Shown: in pieces, positions 1 through 7,768 of the stretch | Position numbering within the stretch: the first letter of the stretch is position 1 | How the letters are laid out: every line of letters begins with the position of its first letter | Assembly (NCBI GenBank): GCA_009923895.1 | Contig: RFSP01000033.1 | Span: 1 to 11,700 of the forward strand | Direction: 5' to 3' | Length of the DNA stretch: 11,700 nucleotides | Source: Betaproteobacteria bacterium | GTDB taxonomy: Bacteria > Pseudomonadota > Gammaproteobacteria > Burkholderiales > Burkholderiaceae_C | Notes under the pieces: generated by a model | The model's database searches: none | The model's input: only the letters and a program-made list of their open reading frames with translations | What the model was told of the DNA's origin: nothing | Translations under genes and position numbers: made by a program

Positions 1-2274
1 CATGAATCGGCGATGCTCCACGTGCAAGGCGCTGCACCCTACACCGACGACCTGCCCGAACGCGCGGGGACCTTGCACATGGCGCTGGTGCTGTCTCCGG
101 TGGCCCATGGGGTGCTGCGACCCATTCCCAAGGACACTTGGGCCCGCCTGCCAGGGGTGGTGGCGGTAATCACAGCCCAAGACATCCCTGGCGAGAACGA
201 TTGCGGCCCCATCGTTCATGACGATCCCATTTTGGCGTCGGAGCTGGTGCAATACGTGGGACAGCCGGTGGCAGCGATTGTGGCCACGCGGCGGGATCTG
301 GCCCGGCGAGCGGCCGCCCAAGCACGCAAGAGCTTGGAGATCGAGCCCTTGCCGGCCGTCTTGGACATGCGACAGGCCCATGCCCAGCAGCGTTACGTGG
401 TGCCTCCTTTGCACATGGTGCGCGAGTCCAGCCCGGGTGCCCTGAAGAAGGCCATGGAGGCCGCAGCTCACCGCCACCGAGGATCGTTTTCTTTGGGAGG
501 GCAAGAACAGTTCTACCTCGAAGGTCAGATCGCCTATGCCATTCCCTTAGAGGACCGGGCGATGCAGGTGATTTGTTCCACCCAGCACCCCAGCGAAATG
601 CAAACCATCGTGGCCCGGGCCTTGGGATTGACGTCGCACCGCGTGCAGGTGGAATGTCGTCGCATGGGCGGTGGCTTTGGTGGCAAAGAGTCTCAATCGG
701 GCTTGTTTGCCGCGGCCGCCTCGGTGGCCGCCCAGCAGCTGCAACGTCCCGTCAAGTTGCGACTCGACCGCGACGACGACTTCATGATCACCGGCCGACG
801 CCATCCCTTCGAGTTTGACTACGAGGTGGGTTTTGACGACCAAGGTCGAATCCTGGCGGTGGAGATCACCATGCTGGCCAACGCTGGCTTTTCCACCGAC
901 TTGTCGGTGCCGGTGCTCACTCGGGCCTTGTGCCATTTTGACAATGCCTACTGGCTGCCTGAAGTGGCCATCCACGGCTATTTGGCCAAGACACACACCC
1001 AGAGCAACACCGCGTTCCGAGGCTTTGGAGGCCCGCAGGGCGCCTTGGCCATGGAGGTGATATTGGACGATGTCGCCAGACGGCTGGGTCACGATGGACT
1101 GGCCGTTCGACAGGCCAACTTTTACGGCCAGCACGAGCGCAACATCACCCCTTACGGACAGACGGTGACCGACAACGTCATCGCCCCCTTGACCGACGCG
1201 CTCGTGCGCTCCAGCCGTTACACCGAGCGCCGAGCGGCCGTGGAGGCCTTCAATGCCCACAGTCCCATCGTCAAGAGGGGGTTGGCAATCACACCGGTCA
1301 AATTTGGCATCTCCTTCAACCTGCCGCATCTCAACCAAGCCGGGGCCTTGGTGCATGTGTACGCCGATGGCTCGGTCTTGGTCAACCATGGCGGTACCGA
1401 GATGGGCCAAGGCCTGAACACCAAAGTCGCTCAAGTGGTGGCGCATGAGTTGGGTGTGCCCTTGTCGTGCGTGCGCTGCACGGCCACCGACACCACCAAA
1501 GTGGCCAACACCTCGGCCACGGCTGCTTCCACCGGCAGTGACCTCAATGGCAAGGCCGCACAAGCTGCGGCACGTCAGGTGCGAGACCGTTTGGCCACCC
1601 TGTTCGCCCAACGTCATGCCGTATCAGCCGACGAAGTGCGGTTTGAAAATGGCACGGTCCAATGCGGCCCTCACGAGATGCGGTTTGAGGCCCTGGCGGC
1701 CTTGGCCTACACCTCGCGCATTCAACTGTGGAGCGATGGCTATTACGCCACGCCTGGCTTGCATTGGAATGCCAAGACCCTTCAAGGCCACCCCTTCTAC
1801 TACTACGCCTACGGTGCCGCAGTCAGCGAGGTGGAGGTGGACACGCAAAGCGGAGAGTCCAGGGTTTTGCGAGCCGATCTGCTGCACGACGTGGGTCGCT
1901 CTTTGAACCCGGCCATCGACATCGGTCAGATCGAAGGCGGCTTCATTCAAGGCATGGGCTGGTTGACCACGGAAGAACTGGTGTGGCATCCGCAGACCGG
2001 GGCCTTGCTGACCCACGCCCCCAGCACCTACAAGATTCCCACGGCGCACGACACACCGCCCGTGCTCAATGTGGCGCTCTTTGAAAACGAGAACGCCGAA
2101 GACAGCATCCATCGCAGCAAAGCGGTGGGAGAGCCACCCCTGCTGCTCAGCTTTTCAGTGTTCCTCGCTTTGCGCGACGCCGCGGCCAGCGCCGGCCCCT
2201 CGCGCTGCCTCCCGATCTTGTCGGCACCCGCCACCCCCGAATCGGTCTTGCGCGCCGTCAAGTCGGTGCGCTGA
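1..2274 (+). CDS. xdhB: Xanthine dehydrogenase molybdopterin-binding subunit XdhB (5' end outside the window)
   Basis: Large molybdopterin subunit of cytoplasmic xanthine dehydrogenase, which hydroxylates hypoxanthine and xanthine to urate and passes electrons to the Fe-S/FAD subunit XdhA (expected upstream). The reading frame is open from base 1, and the first codons (His-Glu-Ser-Ala-Met-Leu-His-Val) already match the conserved N-terminal region of the family, so the Met at 13 is internal and only a short N-terminus is missing. About 757 codons are visible, close to full family length. Counting from the Met at 13, the visible motifs are GGQEQFYLEGQ (Glu165, active-site glutamate region), RMGGGFGGKE (217-226), TAFRGFGGPQG (Arg336, substrate-binding arginine region), GGTEMGQG, TSATAASTGSDLNG, and AVGEPPLLL (Glu707, the catalytic glutamate). 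The usual His after the first Glu of GGQEH is Gln here. xdhC follows after 17 bp, which supports one transcript. The family call is very secure. Confidence 0.97.
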   Translation, partial: HESAMLHVQGAAPYTDDLPERAGTLHMALVLSPVAHGVLRPIPKDTWARLPGVVAVITAQDIPGENDCGPIVHDDPILASELVQYVGQPVAAIVATRRDLARRAAAQARKSLEIEPLPAVLDMRQAHAQQRYVVPPLHMVRESSPGALKKAMEAAAHRHRGSFSLGGQEQFYLEGQIAYAIPLEDRAMQVICSTQHPSEMQTIVARALGLTSHRVQVECRRMGGGFGGKESQSGLFAAAASVAAQQLQRPVKLRLDRDDDFMITGRRHPFEFDYEVGFDDQGRILAVEITMLANAGFSTDLSVPVLTRALCHFDNAYWLPEVAIHGYLAKTHTQSNTAFRGFGGPQGALAMEVILDDVARRLGHDGLAVRQANFYGQHERNITPYGQTVTDNVIAPLTDALVRSSRYTERRAAVEAFNAHSPIVKRGLAITPVKFGISFNLPHLNQAGALVHVYADGSVLVNHGGTEMGQGLNTKVAQVVAHELGVPLSCVRCTATDTTKVANTSATAASTGSDLNGKAAQAAARQVRDRLATLFAQRHAVSADEVRFENGTVQCGPHEMRFEALAALAYTSRIQLWSDGYYATPGLHWNAKTLQGHPFYYYAYGAAVSEVEVDTQSGESRVLRADLLHDVGRSLNPAIDIGQIEGGFIQGMGWLTTEELVWHPQTGALLTHAPSTYKIPTAHDTPPVLNVALFENENAEDSIHRSKAVGEPPLLLSFSVFLALRDAAASAGPSRCLPILSAPATPESVLRAVKSVR

Positions 2275-2291
2275 AGTCAGCCGCCTGCACC

Positions 2292-3128
2292 ATGAGCCGC
2301 GCCTTGCGCCGCATCGCACAACGGTGGTGGGCCGAAGGCCGACGCGCCGAGGTGGTGGAAGTGGTTCGCAGCCTTGGCTCGGTGCCGCGAGAGGCGGGCA
2401 CGCGCATGCTGGTAAGCGCAGACGAGGTGGTGGGCACGATCGGCGGCGGGCACCTGGAATGGCAGGCCATTGATCGCGCGCGCCAACGCTTGCAAGCAAT
2501 CGACTCAGATGCGCAAGAGATTTCTGTGGCGCTCGGCCCGACTCTGGGCCAATGCTGCGGAGGCGCCCTGACCTTGCGATTTGCCACGCTGAACGCAGAC
2601 CTGTTATCGGCATGGCCGACGACCGAGCCCCGCTTTCACCTGCAGTTGTACGGCGCAGGCCATGTGGGCCAAGCCATCATTCACGCCTTGCAAGGCATCG
2701 ATGCCCATGTGCGCTGGATCGATGTACGAGAAGAAGCTTTTGAGTCGCTGCACCTTCCCGCTGGCGATGAACTGTCCAGGGCCCTGACGCTCGAAACCGT
2801 CTGGGCTGACCCCATGACCGACGAGGTCGATGTGGCCCCGCCTGGCGGGTTTCATCTGGTGCTGACCCACAGCCACGATCTCGACCTGGCTCTGGCTGAG
2901 CGCATTTTGCGACGGGGCCAACACGGCTTTTTTGGTCTCATTGGCAGCGCCACCAAACGCGCCCGGTTTGAGCACCGATTGCGCGACAAAGGTCTGGCGC
3001 CTGAGCTCTTATCGACCATGACCTGTCCCATCGGGCTGCCCGGCATTGAAGGCAAAGAGCCCGCCGTGATTGCTGTGGCGGTGGTGGCGCAGCTGCTCAG
3101 CAGATCAGCACCGCACGAAAGTCGTTGA
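2292..3128 (+). CDS. xdhC: Xanthine dehydrogenase accessory protein XdhC (molybdenum cofactor maturation)
   Basis: XdhC binds the molybdenum cofactor, helps it become sulfurated, and delivers it to XdhB; it is not part of the finished enzyme. The 278-residue product shows the family layout. The N-terminal part has SVPREAGTRMLV and GTIGGGHLEWQAI, then LGQCCGG with Cys88-Cys89. The C-terminal Rossmann-like part starts at LYGAGHVGQAI (about 119-129), followed by LVLTHSHDLDLAL and FGLIGSATKRARF, then CPIGLPGI near the end. The ATG at 2292 is chosen because homology-like sequence begins a few residues later. No good Shine-Dalgarno sequence precedes it, so translation probably depends on coupling to xdhB 17 bp upstream. 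The 3' end overlaps the 3' end of the opposite-strand glycerate kinase gene by 32 bp, leaving no room for a separate terminator between them. Confidence 0.96.
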   Translation: MSRALRRIAQRWWAEGRRAEVVEVVRSLGSVPREAGTRMLVSADEVVGTIGGGHLEWQAIDRARQRLQAIDSDAQEISVALGPTLGQCCGGALTLRFATLNADLLSAWPTTEPRFHLQLYGAGHVGQAIIHALQGIDAHVRWIDVREEAFESLHLPAGDELSRALTLETVWADPMTDEVDVAPPGGFHLVLTHSHDLDLALAERILRRGQHGFFGLIGSATKRARFEHRLRDKGLAPELLSTMTCPIGLPGIEGKEPAVIAVAVVAQLLSRSAPHESR

Positions 3129-4398
3129 CGTTGGTGAAGGTGGGCCCCGGCACGACCAGATCCCCCAGCGCCTGAAAGAAGCTGTAGGAGTCGTGCCGGT
3201 CCAAAAAGGCCCGGGCGCTCAGCCCCAGGGCCTGCGCACGCGCCAGCGTGTCCGGCGTCACCACCGCCCCGGCATTGTCCTCAGACCCGTCTATGCCATC
3301 GGTGTCGGCTGCCAAAACATACACGCCGGGTTGGCCCTGCAAAGCCAAGGCGCAACCCAACAAGAATTCAGTCGCTCGGCCACCCCGTCCGGCCGCTGCG
3401 CCGGAGGTGTCCACCGTGACCGTGGTTTCTCCGCCCGACAGCAGCAAGCAAGGCTTGTGAAAAGGCTCATCGCTGCGAGCCACTTGGCGAGCCAGCGCCG
3501 CATGCACCTGGCCCACGACACTACTCTCACCTTCGATCTCATCGCTTAACACATGGGCTTGCACACCCGCCTCGCGCGCGGCTGCTGCAGCGGCTTGCAG
3601 GCTTTGCATGGGCGTGGCCATCATGTGCACCTCATGACCCAAAAATCTGGGGTCTCCAGGCTTGGGCGTTTCAAAGGTTCCCCGCTCCAGGCCCTGACGT
3701 GCTGCCTGCGGCAGCGAAATGCCACGCCGATCACAAATGGCCAGTGCCTGGGCGCAGGTGCTGGGGTCGGGCACCGTGGGGCCGCTGCCAATCACCTGGG
3801 CAGAGTCACCGGGCACATCAGAAATTAACAAAGTGACCACGCGAGCCGGCGCGCAACGCGCGGCCAAGCGTCCCCCCTTGATGGCACTCAAGTGCTTGCG
3901 CACGCAATTCATTTCATCGATGGGTGCACCACTCATCAACAACGCGCGATTGACCGCTTGCTTGTCTTGCAAGCTCAACCCCTCTGCGGGCAGAGTCAAC
4001 AAGGCCGAGGCGCCGCCGGACACCAGACACAACACCAAGTCGTCGGCCGTGAGACCCTGCGTCAACGCAGCGATCCGTCGAGCGGCCGCTTGGCCCGCCG
4101 TGTCGGGCACGGGGTGGGCCGCCTCCACCACTTCGATGCGCCCCGGCTGGGCCTTGTAGGCGGGTGGCACATGCCCGTAGCGGGTCACCACCAGGCCACT
4201 CAATGGCGCAGTCGCTGGCCACAAGGCATCCACCGCAGCGGCCATGGCACCCCCCGCCTTGCCCGCGCCCAAGACGAGCGTGCGTCCTTTGGGCGGCGCA
4301 GGAAGAAAAGCGCCCAGCTGGTGCTGCGGCAGTGCACGATGGACAGCCGTGTCGTAGAGCATGCGCAGGAAGCTGCGCGGGTCTGATCGGGGGTTCAC
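3097..4398 (-). CDS. ttuD: Glycerate 2-kinase (TtuD/GckA type, DUF4147 + MOFRL domains)
   Basis: Cytoplasmic ATP-dependent kinase expected to turn D-glycerate into 2-phosphoglycerate; older annotations call this family putative hydroxypyruvate reductase TtuD. Visible motifs, counted from the GTG start chosen here, are GAGKAGG (about 44-50), EAAHPVPD (about 92-99), LVSGGASALL (about 125-134), a KGGRLA segment, LISDVPGDSAQVIGSGPT, and in the C-terminal MOFRL domain LLSGGETTVTV, GRGGRATEFLLG and AADTDGIDGSEDNAGA. The frame opens at an ATG at 4524, but that would overlap the divergent arnT start and add about 42 residues unlike the family. The GTG at 4398 (VNPRSDPRSFLRMLYDTAV, 433 residues) fits the usual length and N-terminus; the ATG at 4362 is an alternative. 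No clear Shine-Dalgarno sequence precedes the GTG. Next to xdhBC, a role in using glyoxylate from purine breakdown is plausible, though inferred; tartrate or serine-cycle glycerate is also possible. The function call is secure and the start is less so. Confidence 0.92.
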   Translation of the reverse strand: MNPRSDPRSFLRMLYDTAVHRALPQHQLGAFLPAPPKGRTLVLGAGKAGGAMAAAVDALWPATAPLSGLVVTRYGHVPPAYKAQPGRIEVVEAAHPVPDTAGQAAARRIAALTQGLTADDLVLCLVSGGASALLTLPAEGLSLQDKQAVNRALLMSGAPIDEMNCVRKHLSAIKGGRLAARCAPARVVTLLISDVPGDSAQVIGSGPTVPDPSTCAQALAICDRRGISLPQAARQGLERGTFETPKPGDPRFLGHEVHMMATPMQSLQAAAAAAREAGVQAHVLSDEIEGESSVVGQVHAALARQVARSDEPFHKPCLLLSGGETTVTVDTSGAAAGRGGRATEFLLGCALALQGQPGVYVLAADTDGIDGSEDNAGAVVTPDTLARAQALGLSARAFLDRHDSYSFFQALGDLVVPGPTFTNVNDFRAVLIC

Positions 4399-4502
4399 GG
4401 GCGGAATTCTGACGCCAAGAGGGTGACTTGCAAAAGACGGCGCAAAAGGGGGCCCTTCTGACAGGCAAGCGGTGAAGACTTCCAGAAGATTATGCTTGCG
4501 GG
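4399..4502. promoter_or_regulatory. Divergent intergenic region between ttuD and arnT
   Basis: This 104-bp gap should carry the promoters of both divergent genes, as neither has another non-coding region upstream. A TATGCT hexamer at 4491-4496 resembles a -10 box for arnT, but no well-spaced -35 box is seen: CTGACA at 4458-4463 is 27 bp away, too far. A small palindrome AAGGG-gg-CCCTT lies at 4446-4457. A series of CTTC/GAAG blocks (4455-4458, 4474-4477, 4479-4482, 4485-4488) forms overlapping inverted repeats. I see no convincing PmrA box (paired CTTAAT) or PhoP box (paired GTTTA). The assignment as a promoter region is by position; the exact sites are unproven. Confidence 0.5.
4455..4488. 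repeat. Nested GAAG/CTTC inverted repeats upstream of arnT
   Basis: The outer arms CTTCTG (4455-4460) and CAGAAG (4483-4488) are perfect inverted copies with a 22-bp spacer. Inside lie GAAG-a-CTTC (4474-4482) and CTTC-ca-GAAG (4479-4488). The cluster ends 14 bp before the arnT ATG, where an operator or an mRNA 5' hairpin could act. Arms this short can arise by chance, so function is only a suggestion. Confidence 0.4.
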
Positions 4503-6173
4503 ATGTCCCGACTTCCTTCACCAACCCAACGACAGCCCTTTTTATGCATGCAATGGGTGCTGCTGGCCAGCGCCGTGGTTGTGCTGTGGCTGATCACACT
4601 CAGCACCCGCGCGCTCGTCAGTGCGGACGAAGGCCGATACGCCACCCTGTCATTGGCCATGCTGCAAACGGGCGACTGGGTCACGCCGCGCCTCAACGGC
4701 CTGCTGTACTTTGAAAAGCCTCCGCTGCAGTATTGGGCCGGGGCCCTGAGCATGGGTCTGTTCGGAGTCAACGCCTGGGCGGCGCGGCTTTGGCCTGGCC
4801 TGTGTGGCTTGATCACCATCGCCGCGCTGGTCTACACCGCCTGGAGACTTTGGGGCCCGCGCACGGCCGTGCACACGGCATGCGTGGCAGCTTCCACCAC
4901 CTGGATCGTGGTCAACAGCCACTTCCTCTCGCTGGATGCGGGCTTGTGCGCCGCCCTGACGGTGGTGATGTGCGCCATTCTTCTTGCTGAGCACGCCCTG
5001 CAGCAAGGGCGCTCTGCCCGTGCCTGGATGCTGACCGCTTGGGCCGGTGTGGGACTGGCCATTTTGAGCAAGGGGCTGGTGGGCCTGGTGATCCCCGGGG
5101 CCACCTTGGTTTTGCACAGTGTGTGGCGTCGCGAGCTCCTGCTCTGGAAGCACCTGCAGTGGGCCCTGGGGCCGCTTGTCTTGCTGGCCCTGACCACCCC
5201 TTGGTTTGTGCTGGTGTCTCAGCGCAATCCCGACTTTGCAGAGTTCTTCTTCATTCACGAACATTGGGACCGCTACCTCAAACCCGGCCACCGGCGAGAA
5301 GGTGCGCCTTGGTATTTCGTGCCCTATCTCTTGGTGGGGCTGCTGCCCTGGACCAGCGCCTTGCCCTGGCTCCTCAAACCCCGTCGAGGCGAGTTCGCAA
5401 CCAGCTGGCTGTGGATGTGGTCTGTGTTGATCTTTGCGTTTTTCAGTTTGTCCAGCTCCAAACTGCCTTCGTACATCTTGCCCATGTTCCCGGCGTTGGC
5501 CCTGCTGGTGGCCCGCCACACCGCGCAAGCCAGCGCCGCCACCCTTCAGCGTCACCTCATCGTGCCTGCTGTGCTGTGGCTGCTCGTCTTGGTGGCCTTG
5601 CCCTTCTTGGTGCAACGTGCCAACGACGAGGTCCCGGTCGAGGCCCTGGAAGCCTTGGCCTGGGGCATGGCCTTGGGCGCGGGGCTGTTTGTCGCCGTGG
5701 CCTTGGGCGCTTGGTGGGCCCTGCGTCGAGGCCAGCGCACCCTGGCGCTGGCTTGGGTGGCCACTGCGCACCTGGGAGCCGCCCTCATGGTGTTGAGTGC
5801 CCACAACGAATACGGCCAATTGAAAAGCAGCGAGCGGATGGTCCAGGCGCTGCGTGGCGGGCCATGGCTGCAACAAGCACCTGGGCAGGCATCGACACCG
5901 TTCTTCGCGGTGCAGGCATACGACCAGACCCTGCCGTTTTATTTGGAGCGACCCGTGATTTTGGTCGACTACCGAGACGAATTCACCTTTGGGCAAGACC
6001 GTGAGCCCGACCGGTGGATTCCTTCGCTCGACAGCTTCGTCACCCGATGGAAACAAGAGCCCCGCGCCCTGGCCTACATGACGCCCAGCACCTTGCAGGC
6101 CTTGAGCGGGCGAGGCTTGTCGCTGCAAATCGTCTGGCAGGACGCCCGACGCATGGTGGTGGCCAAGCCCTGA
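4503..6173 (+). CDS. arnT: ArnT-type lipid A aminoarabinose transferase (GT83 family, multi-pass membrane protein)
   Basis: Inner-membrane glycosyltransferase that moves L-Ara4N from undecaprenyl phosphate to lipid A phosphates on the periplasmic side. The 556-residue length matches the ArnT family. After a hydrophobic first helix (about 17-34) come SADEGRYA with Asp42 (first periplasmic loop acidic residue, the proposed catalytic base), TGDWVTPRLNG, YFEKPPLQYW (Glu71, Lys72) and SLDAG (Asp145), all features of ArnT and related PMT-like transferases. Many hydrophobic segments follow to about residue 425, including GLAILSKGLVGLVIPG, a HRREGAPWYFVPYLL loop and SSSKLPSYILPMFPAL. A soluble periplasmic C-terminal part of about 130 residues ends VWQDARRMVVAKP. 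The ATG at 4503 is used; Met16 (4548) is possible. Sequence alone cannot fully exclude a relative using another sugar or phospholipid acceptor, but six other arn genes follow directly, which makes lipid A the likely target. It leads the operon here, unlike in enterobacteria. Confidence 0.93.
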   Translation: MSRLPSPTQRQPFLCMQWVLLASAVVVLWLITLSTRALVSADEGRYATLSLAMLQTGDWVTPRLNGLLYFEKPPLQYWAGALSMGLFGVNAWAARLWPGLCGLITIAALVYTAWRLWGPRTAVHTACVAASTTWIVVNSHFLSLDAGLCAALTVVMCAILLAEHALQQGRSARAWMLTAWAGVGLAILSKGLVGLVIPGATLVLHSVWRRELLLWKHLQWALGPLVLLALTTPWFVLVSQRNPDFAEFFFIHEHWDRYLKPGHRREGAPWYFVPYLLVGLLPWTSALPWLLKPRRGEFATSWLWMWSVLIFAFFSLSSSKLPSYILPMFPALALLVARHTAQASAATLQRHLIVPAVLWLLVLVALPFLVQRANDEVPVEALEALAWGMALGAGLFVAVALGAWWALRRGQRTLALAWVATAHLGAALMVLSAHNEYGQLKSSERMVQALRGGPWLQQAPGQASTPFFAVQAYDQTLPFYLERPVILVDYRDEFTFGQDREPDRWIPSLDSFVTRWKQEPRALAYMTPSTLQALSGRGLSLQIVWQDARRMVVAKP

Positions 6174-6236
6174 GCCCAAACGGCCACCCGCTCGGGCCCG
6201 CCAAACCGCTCATTTGGGGCGACAATCGGGTCCGGC
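6174..6236 (+). other. Short gap between arnT and the flippase gene
   Basis: This 63-bp spacer is the longest inside the arn cluster. It holds an uninterrupted 8-bp palindrome CGGGCCCG (6193-6200) but no T-run, so it is not a typical terminator. A GACAAT hexamer at 6221-6226 is a weak -10 candidate without a clear -35 box. No Shine-Dalgarno sequence stands before the ATG at 6237. A minor internal promoter for the downstream genes is possible but unproven. Confidence 0.3.
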
Positions 6237-6617
6237 ATGAAATTCACTGATTTCCTTCTCGTTTTGGCCGGCGTGCTGCTCAACGCGGCCGCTCAATTGA
6301 TGCTCAAGGCCGGCGCTTCGGCCGTGGGAGCCATTTCCAGCTGGGCCGCACTGCGAACTGCAGCGCCTTCCTTGGCGCTGCATCCAGGCGTGGTGGGCGG
6401 ATTGAGCTGCTATGTCATTTCGGTGGTGGTGTGGATCGTGGCCCTGTCTCGCGTGGAGGTGAGCATCGCCTACCCCATGCTGTCGGTGGGCTATGTGATC
6501 AACGCACTGCTGGCCATGTGGCTTTTTGGTGAAGCCGTGTCTGTGCAACGGTGGATCGGTATTGCCGTGATCCTGGTGGGCGTCACGCTGGTGGCCCGCT
6601 CAGGAGGCTCCACATGA
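6237..6617 (+). CDS. arnF: ArnE/ArnF-like small membrane flippase subunit (EamA/SMR fold)
   Basis: A small, very hydrophobic inner-membrane protein of 126 residues with four predicted membrane segments (about 5-25, 50-72, 78-97 and 103-121). It belongs to the small multidrug resistance/EamA superfamily. LLNAAAQLMLKAG near the N-terminus and ALSRVEVSIAYPMLSVGYVINALLAM in the middle, with VSVQRWIGIAVILVGV at the end, are typical of ArnE/ArnF-type proteins. The expected role is to flip L-Ara4N-undecaprenyl phosphate from the cytoplasmic to the periplasmic face, between ArnD and ArnT. In E. coli this needs two subunits, ArnE and ArnF; only one gene is present here, so it may work as a homodimer or find a partner elsewhere. 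The symbol arnF is chosen for length and could equally be arnE. The last bases overlap the arnB start (ATGA at 6614-6617). Confidence 0.85.
   Translation: MKFTDFLLVLAGVLLNAAAQLMLKAGASAVGAISSWAALRTAAPSLALHPGVVGGLSCYVISVVVWIVALSRVEVSIAYPMLSVGYVINALLAMWLFGEAVSVQRWIGIAVILVGVTLVARSGGST
6602..6607 (+). promoter_or_regulatory. Strong ribosome binding site for arnB
   Basis: AGGAGG lies six bases before the ATG at 6614, inside the end of the flippase gene. It fixes the arnB start, since the same frame is open further upstream (ATG at 6551) but the extra residues do not look like ArnB. Confidence 0.85.
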
Positions 6618-7768
6618 CGCTGCCCACTCTCGCGGATTCGCCTTTTTTGCCTTTCACGCGACCCAGCATCGACGAGGACACCATTGCCAGCGTCGCCGAG
6701 GTGCTGCGAAGCGGCTGGATCACCACAGGCCCCAAGTGCAAAGCCCTGGAGGCCGCGTTGTCGCAGCGATTTGCCGGGCGTCCTGTGCGGCTGGTCAACT
6801 CGGCCACTGCCGCGCTGGAGATGGCCTTGCGCTTGGTGGGCGTGGGCCCAGGCGACGAAGTCATCACCACACCCTTGTCTTGGGTGGCCACCGCCAACGT
6901 GATCTTGACCGTCGGCGCCACACCCGTCTTTGTCGACGTCGACCCCCTCACACGCAACATCGATTTGGGCGCTGTCGAGAAGGCCATCACGCCCCGAACG
7001 CGGGCCCTCCTCCCTGTGGACTTGGCCGGGCTGCCTGTGGACCGTGACCGCCTGTATGCCATCGCCCAGCAACACCACCTGCGCGTGATTGAAGACGCCG
7101 CGCAGTCCATGGGCTCGCGCTGGAACGGCCGCGAAATCGGCACGTTCGGCGACTTGGTTTCCTTCAGCTTTCATGCCAACAAAAACATGACCACCACCGA
7201 AGGTGGCTGCCTGGTCATGAACACCGAAGACGAAGCGCGGCTTTTTGAGAAGCTGCGGCTTCAAGGAGTCACCCGCTTTCCTGATGGTGGCATGGACGTG
7301 GATGTGCTGGGCGGCAAAGCCAACCTCACCGACGTGGCCGCCGCCATTGGCCTGGGGCAACTCCAGCAGTTGGACACTTTCAATCAGCGCCGAAGGGCCC
7401 TGGCCCAACAGTACTTTGAGCGGTTTGCGCGCGACTTGGGCTTTGAGTTGCCTCCTGAAGACTTTTCAAACAGCAATTGGCACATGTTTCAGCCTTTGCT
7501 GCCGGCGAGCTTGCCCGGCCACCTGCCTACGCGCGGCGCATTCATTGAAACTATGCGCACCTGTGGCATCGGCGTGGGGGTGCACTATCCGGCCATGCAC
7601 CTGTTTTCGCTGTATCGCAGCCGGGGCCATCGGGCTGGCGAATTCCCCCAAGCAGAGCGCATCGGTGAGCGCACCGTGACGCTGCCACTCTTTCCAGGCA
7701 TGGTCGACGGTGATGTCAGCCGCGTGTGCGAGGCGGTCAAACGTGTGATGCGAGGTGCGGTCTCATGA
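6614..7768 (+). CDS. arnB: UDP-4-amino-4-deoxy-L-arabinose aminotransferase ArnB
   Basis: Pyridoxal-phosphate enzyme of the DegT/DnrJ/EryC1 family. It transfers an amino group from glutamate to the UDP-4-keto-pentose made by the decarboxylase, giving UDP-L-Ara4N in the cytoplasm. The 384-residue product aligns from end to end with known ArnB by eye: PFTRPSIDEDTI, LRSGWITTGPKCKALE, VNSATAALEMALRL, GDEVITTPLSW, VIEDAAQSMGS, and SFHANKNMTTTEGG with Lys190 as the PLP-binding lysine (Lys188 in the Salmonella enzyme, from memory). It continues with ANLTDVAAAIGLGQL, GIGVGVHYPAMHLFSLYR, and TLPLFPGM near the end. The start at 6614 has an excellent AGGAGG site and overlaps the flippase stop as ATGA, and the stop overlaps the arnC start as ATGA. 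Related sugar aminotransferases share this fold, but the arn context settles the call. Confidence 0.95.
   Translation: MTLPTLADSPFLPFTRPSIDEDTIASVAEVLRSGWITTGPKCKALEAALSQRFAGRPVRLVNSATAALEMALRLVGVGPGDEVITTPLSWVATANVILTVGATPVFVDVDPLTRNIDLGAVEKAITPRTRALLPVDLAGLPVDRDRLYAIAQQHHLRVIEDAAQSMGSRWNGREIGTFGDLVSFSFHANKNMTTTEGGCLVMNTEDEARLFEKLRLQGVTRFPDGGMDVDVLGGKANLTDVAAAIGLGQLQQLDTFNQRRRALAQQYFERFARDLGFELPPEDFSNSNWHMFQPLLPASLPGHLPTRGAFIETMRTCGIGVGVHYPAMHLFSLYRSRGHRAGEFPQAERIGERTVTLPLFPGMVDGDVSRVCEAVKRVMRGAVS

Noticed and set aside
547..1617. A 356-codon open frame on the minus strand
   Set aside because: Antisense to xdhB, whose family match is complete over this region; no motif in the antisense product.
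4399..4524. Longer start (ATG at 4524) for the glycerate kinase
   Set aside because: It would overlap the divergent arnT start and add about 42 residues that do not resemble the family N-terminus; the GTG at 4398 gives the usual length.
5039..6004. A 321-codon frame on the plus strand inside arnT
   Set aside because: Shifted frame within arnT with a Gly/Pro/Arg-rich product; arnT itself has clear membrane and catalytic features here.
4650..6179. A 509-codon open frame on the minus strand
   Set aside because: It lies wholly opposite arnT, is rich in Gln, His, Gly and Arg with low-complexity character, and has no recognisable motif; long antisense frames are expected in GC-rich coding DNA.
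6193..6200. CGGGCCCG palindrome as a terminator after arnT
   Set aside because: Eight bases with no loop and no following T-run; too weak for an intrinsic terminator, and the downstream genes continue the same pathway.
6551..6613. Upstream in-frame ATG for arnB
   Set aside because: The extra 21 residues are a shifted reading of the flippase gene, and the ATG at 6614 has an AGGAGG ribosome site at good spacing.
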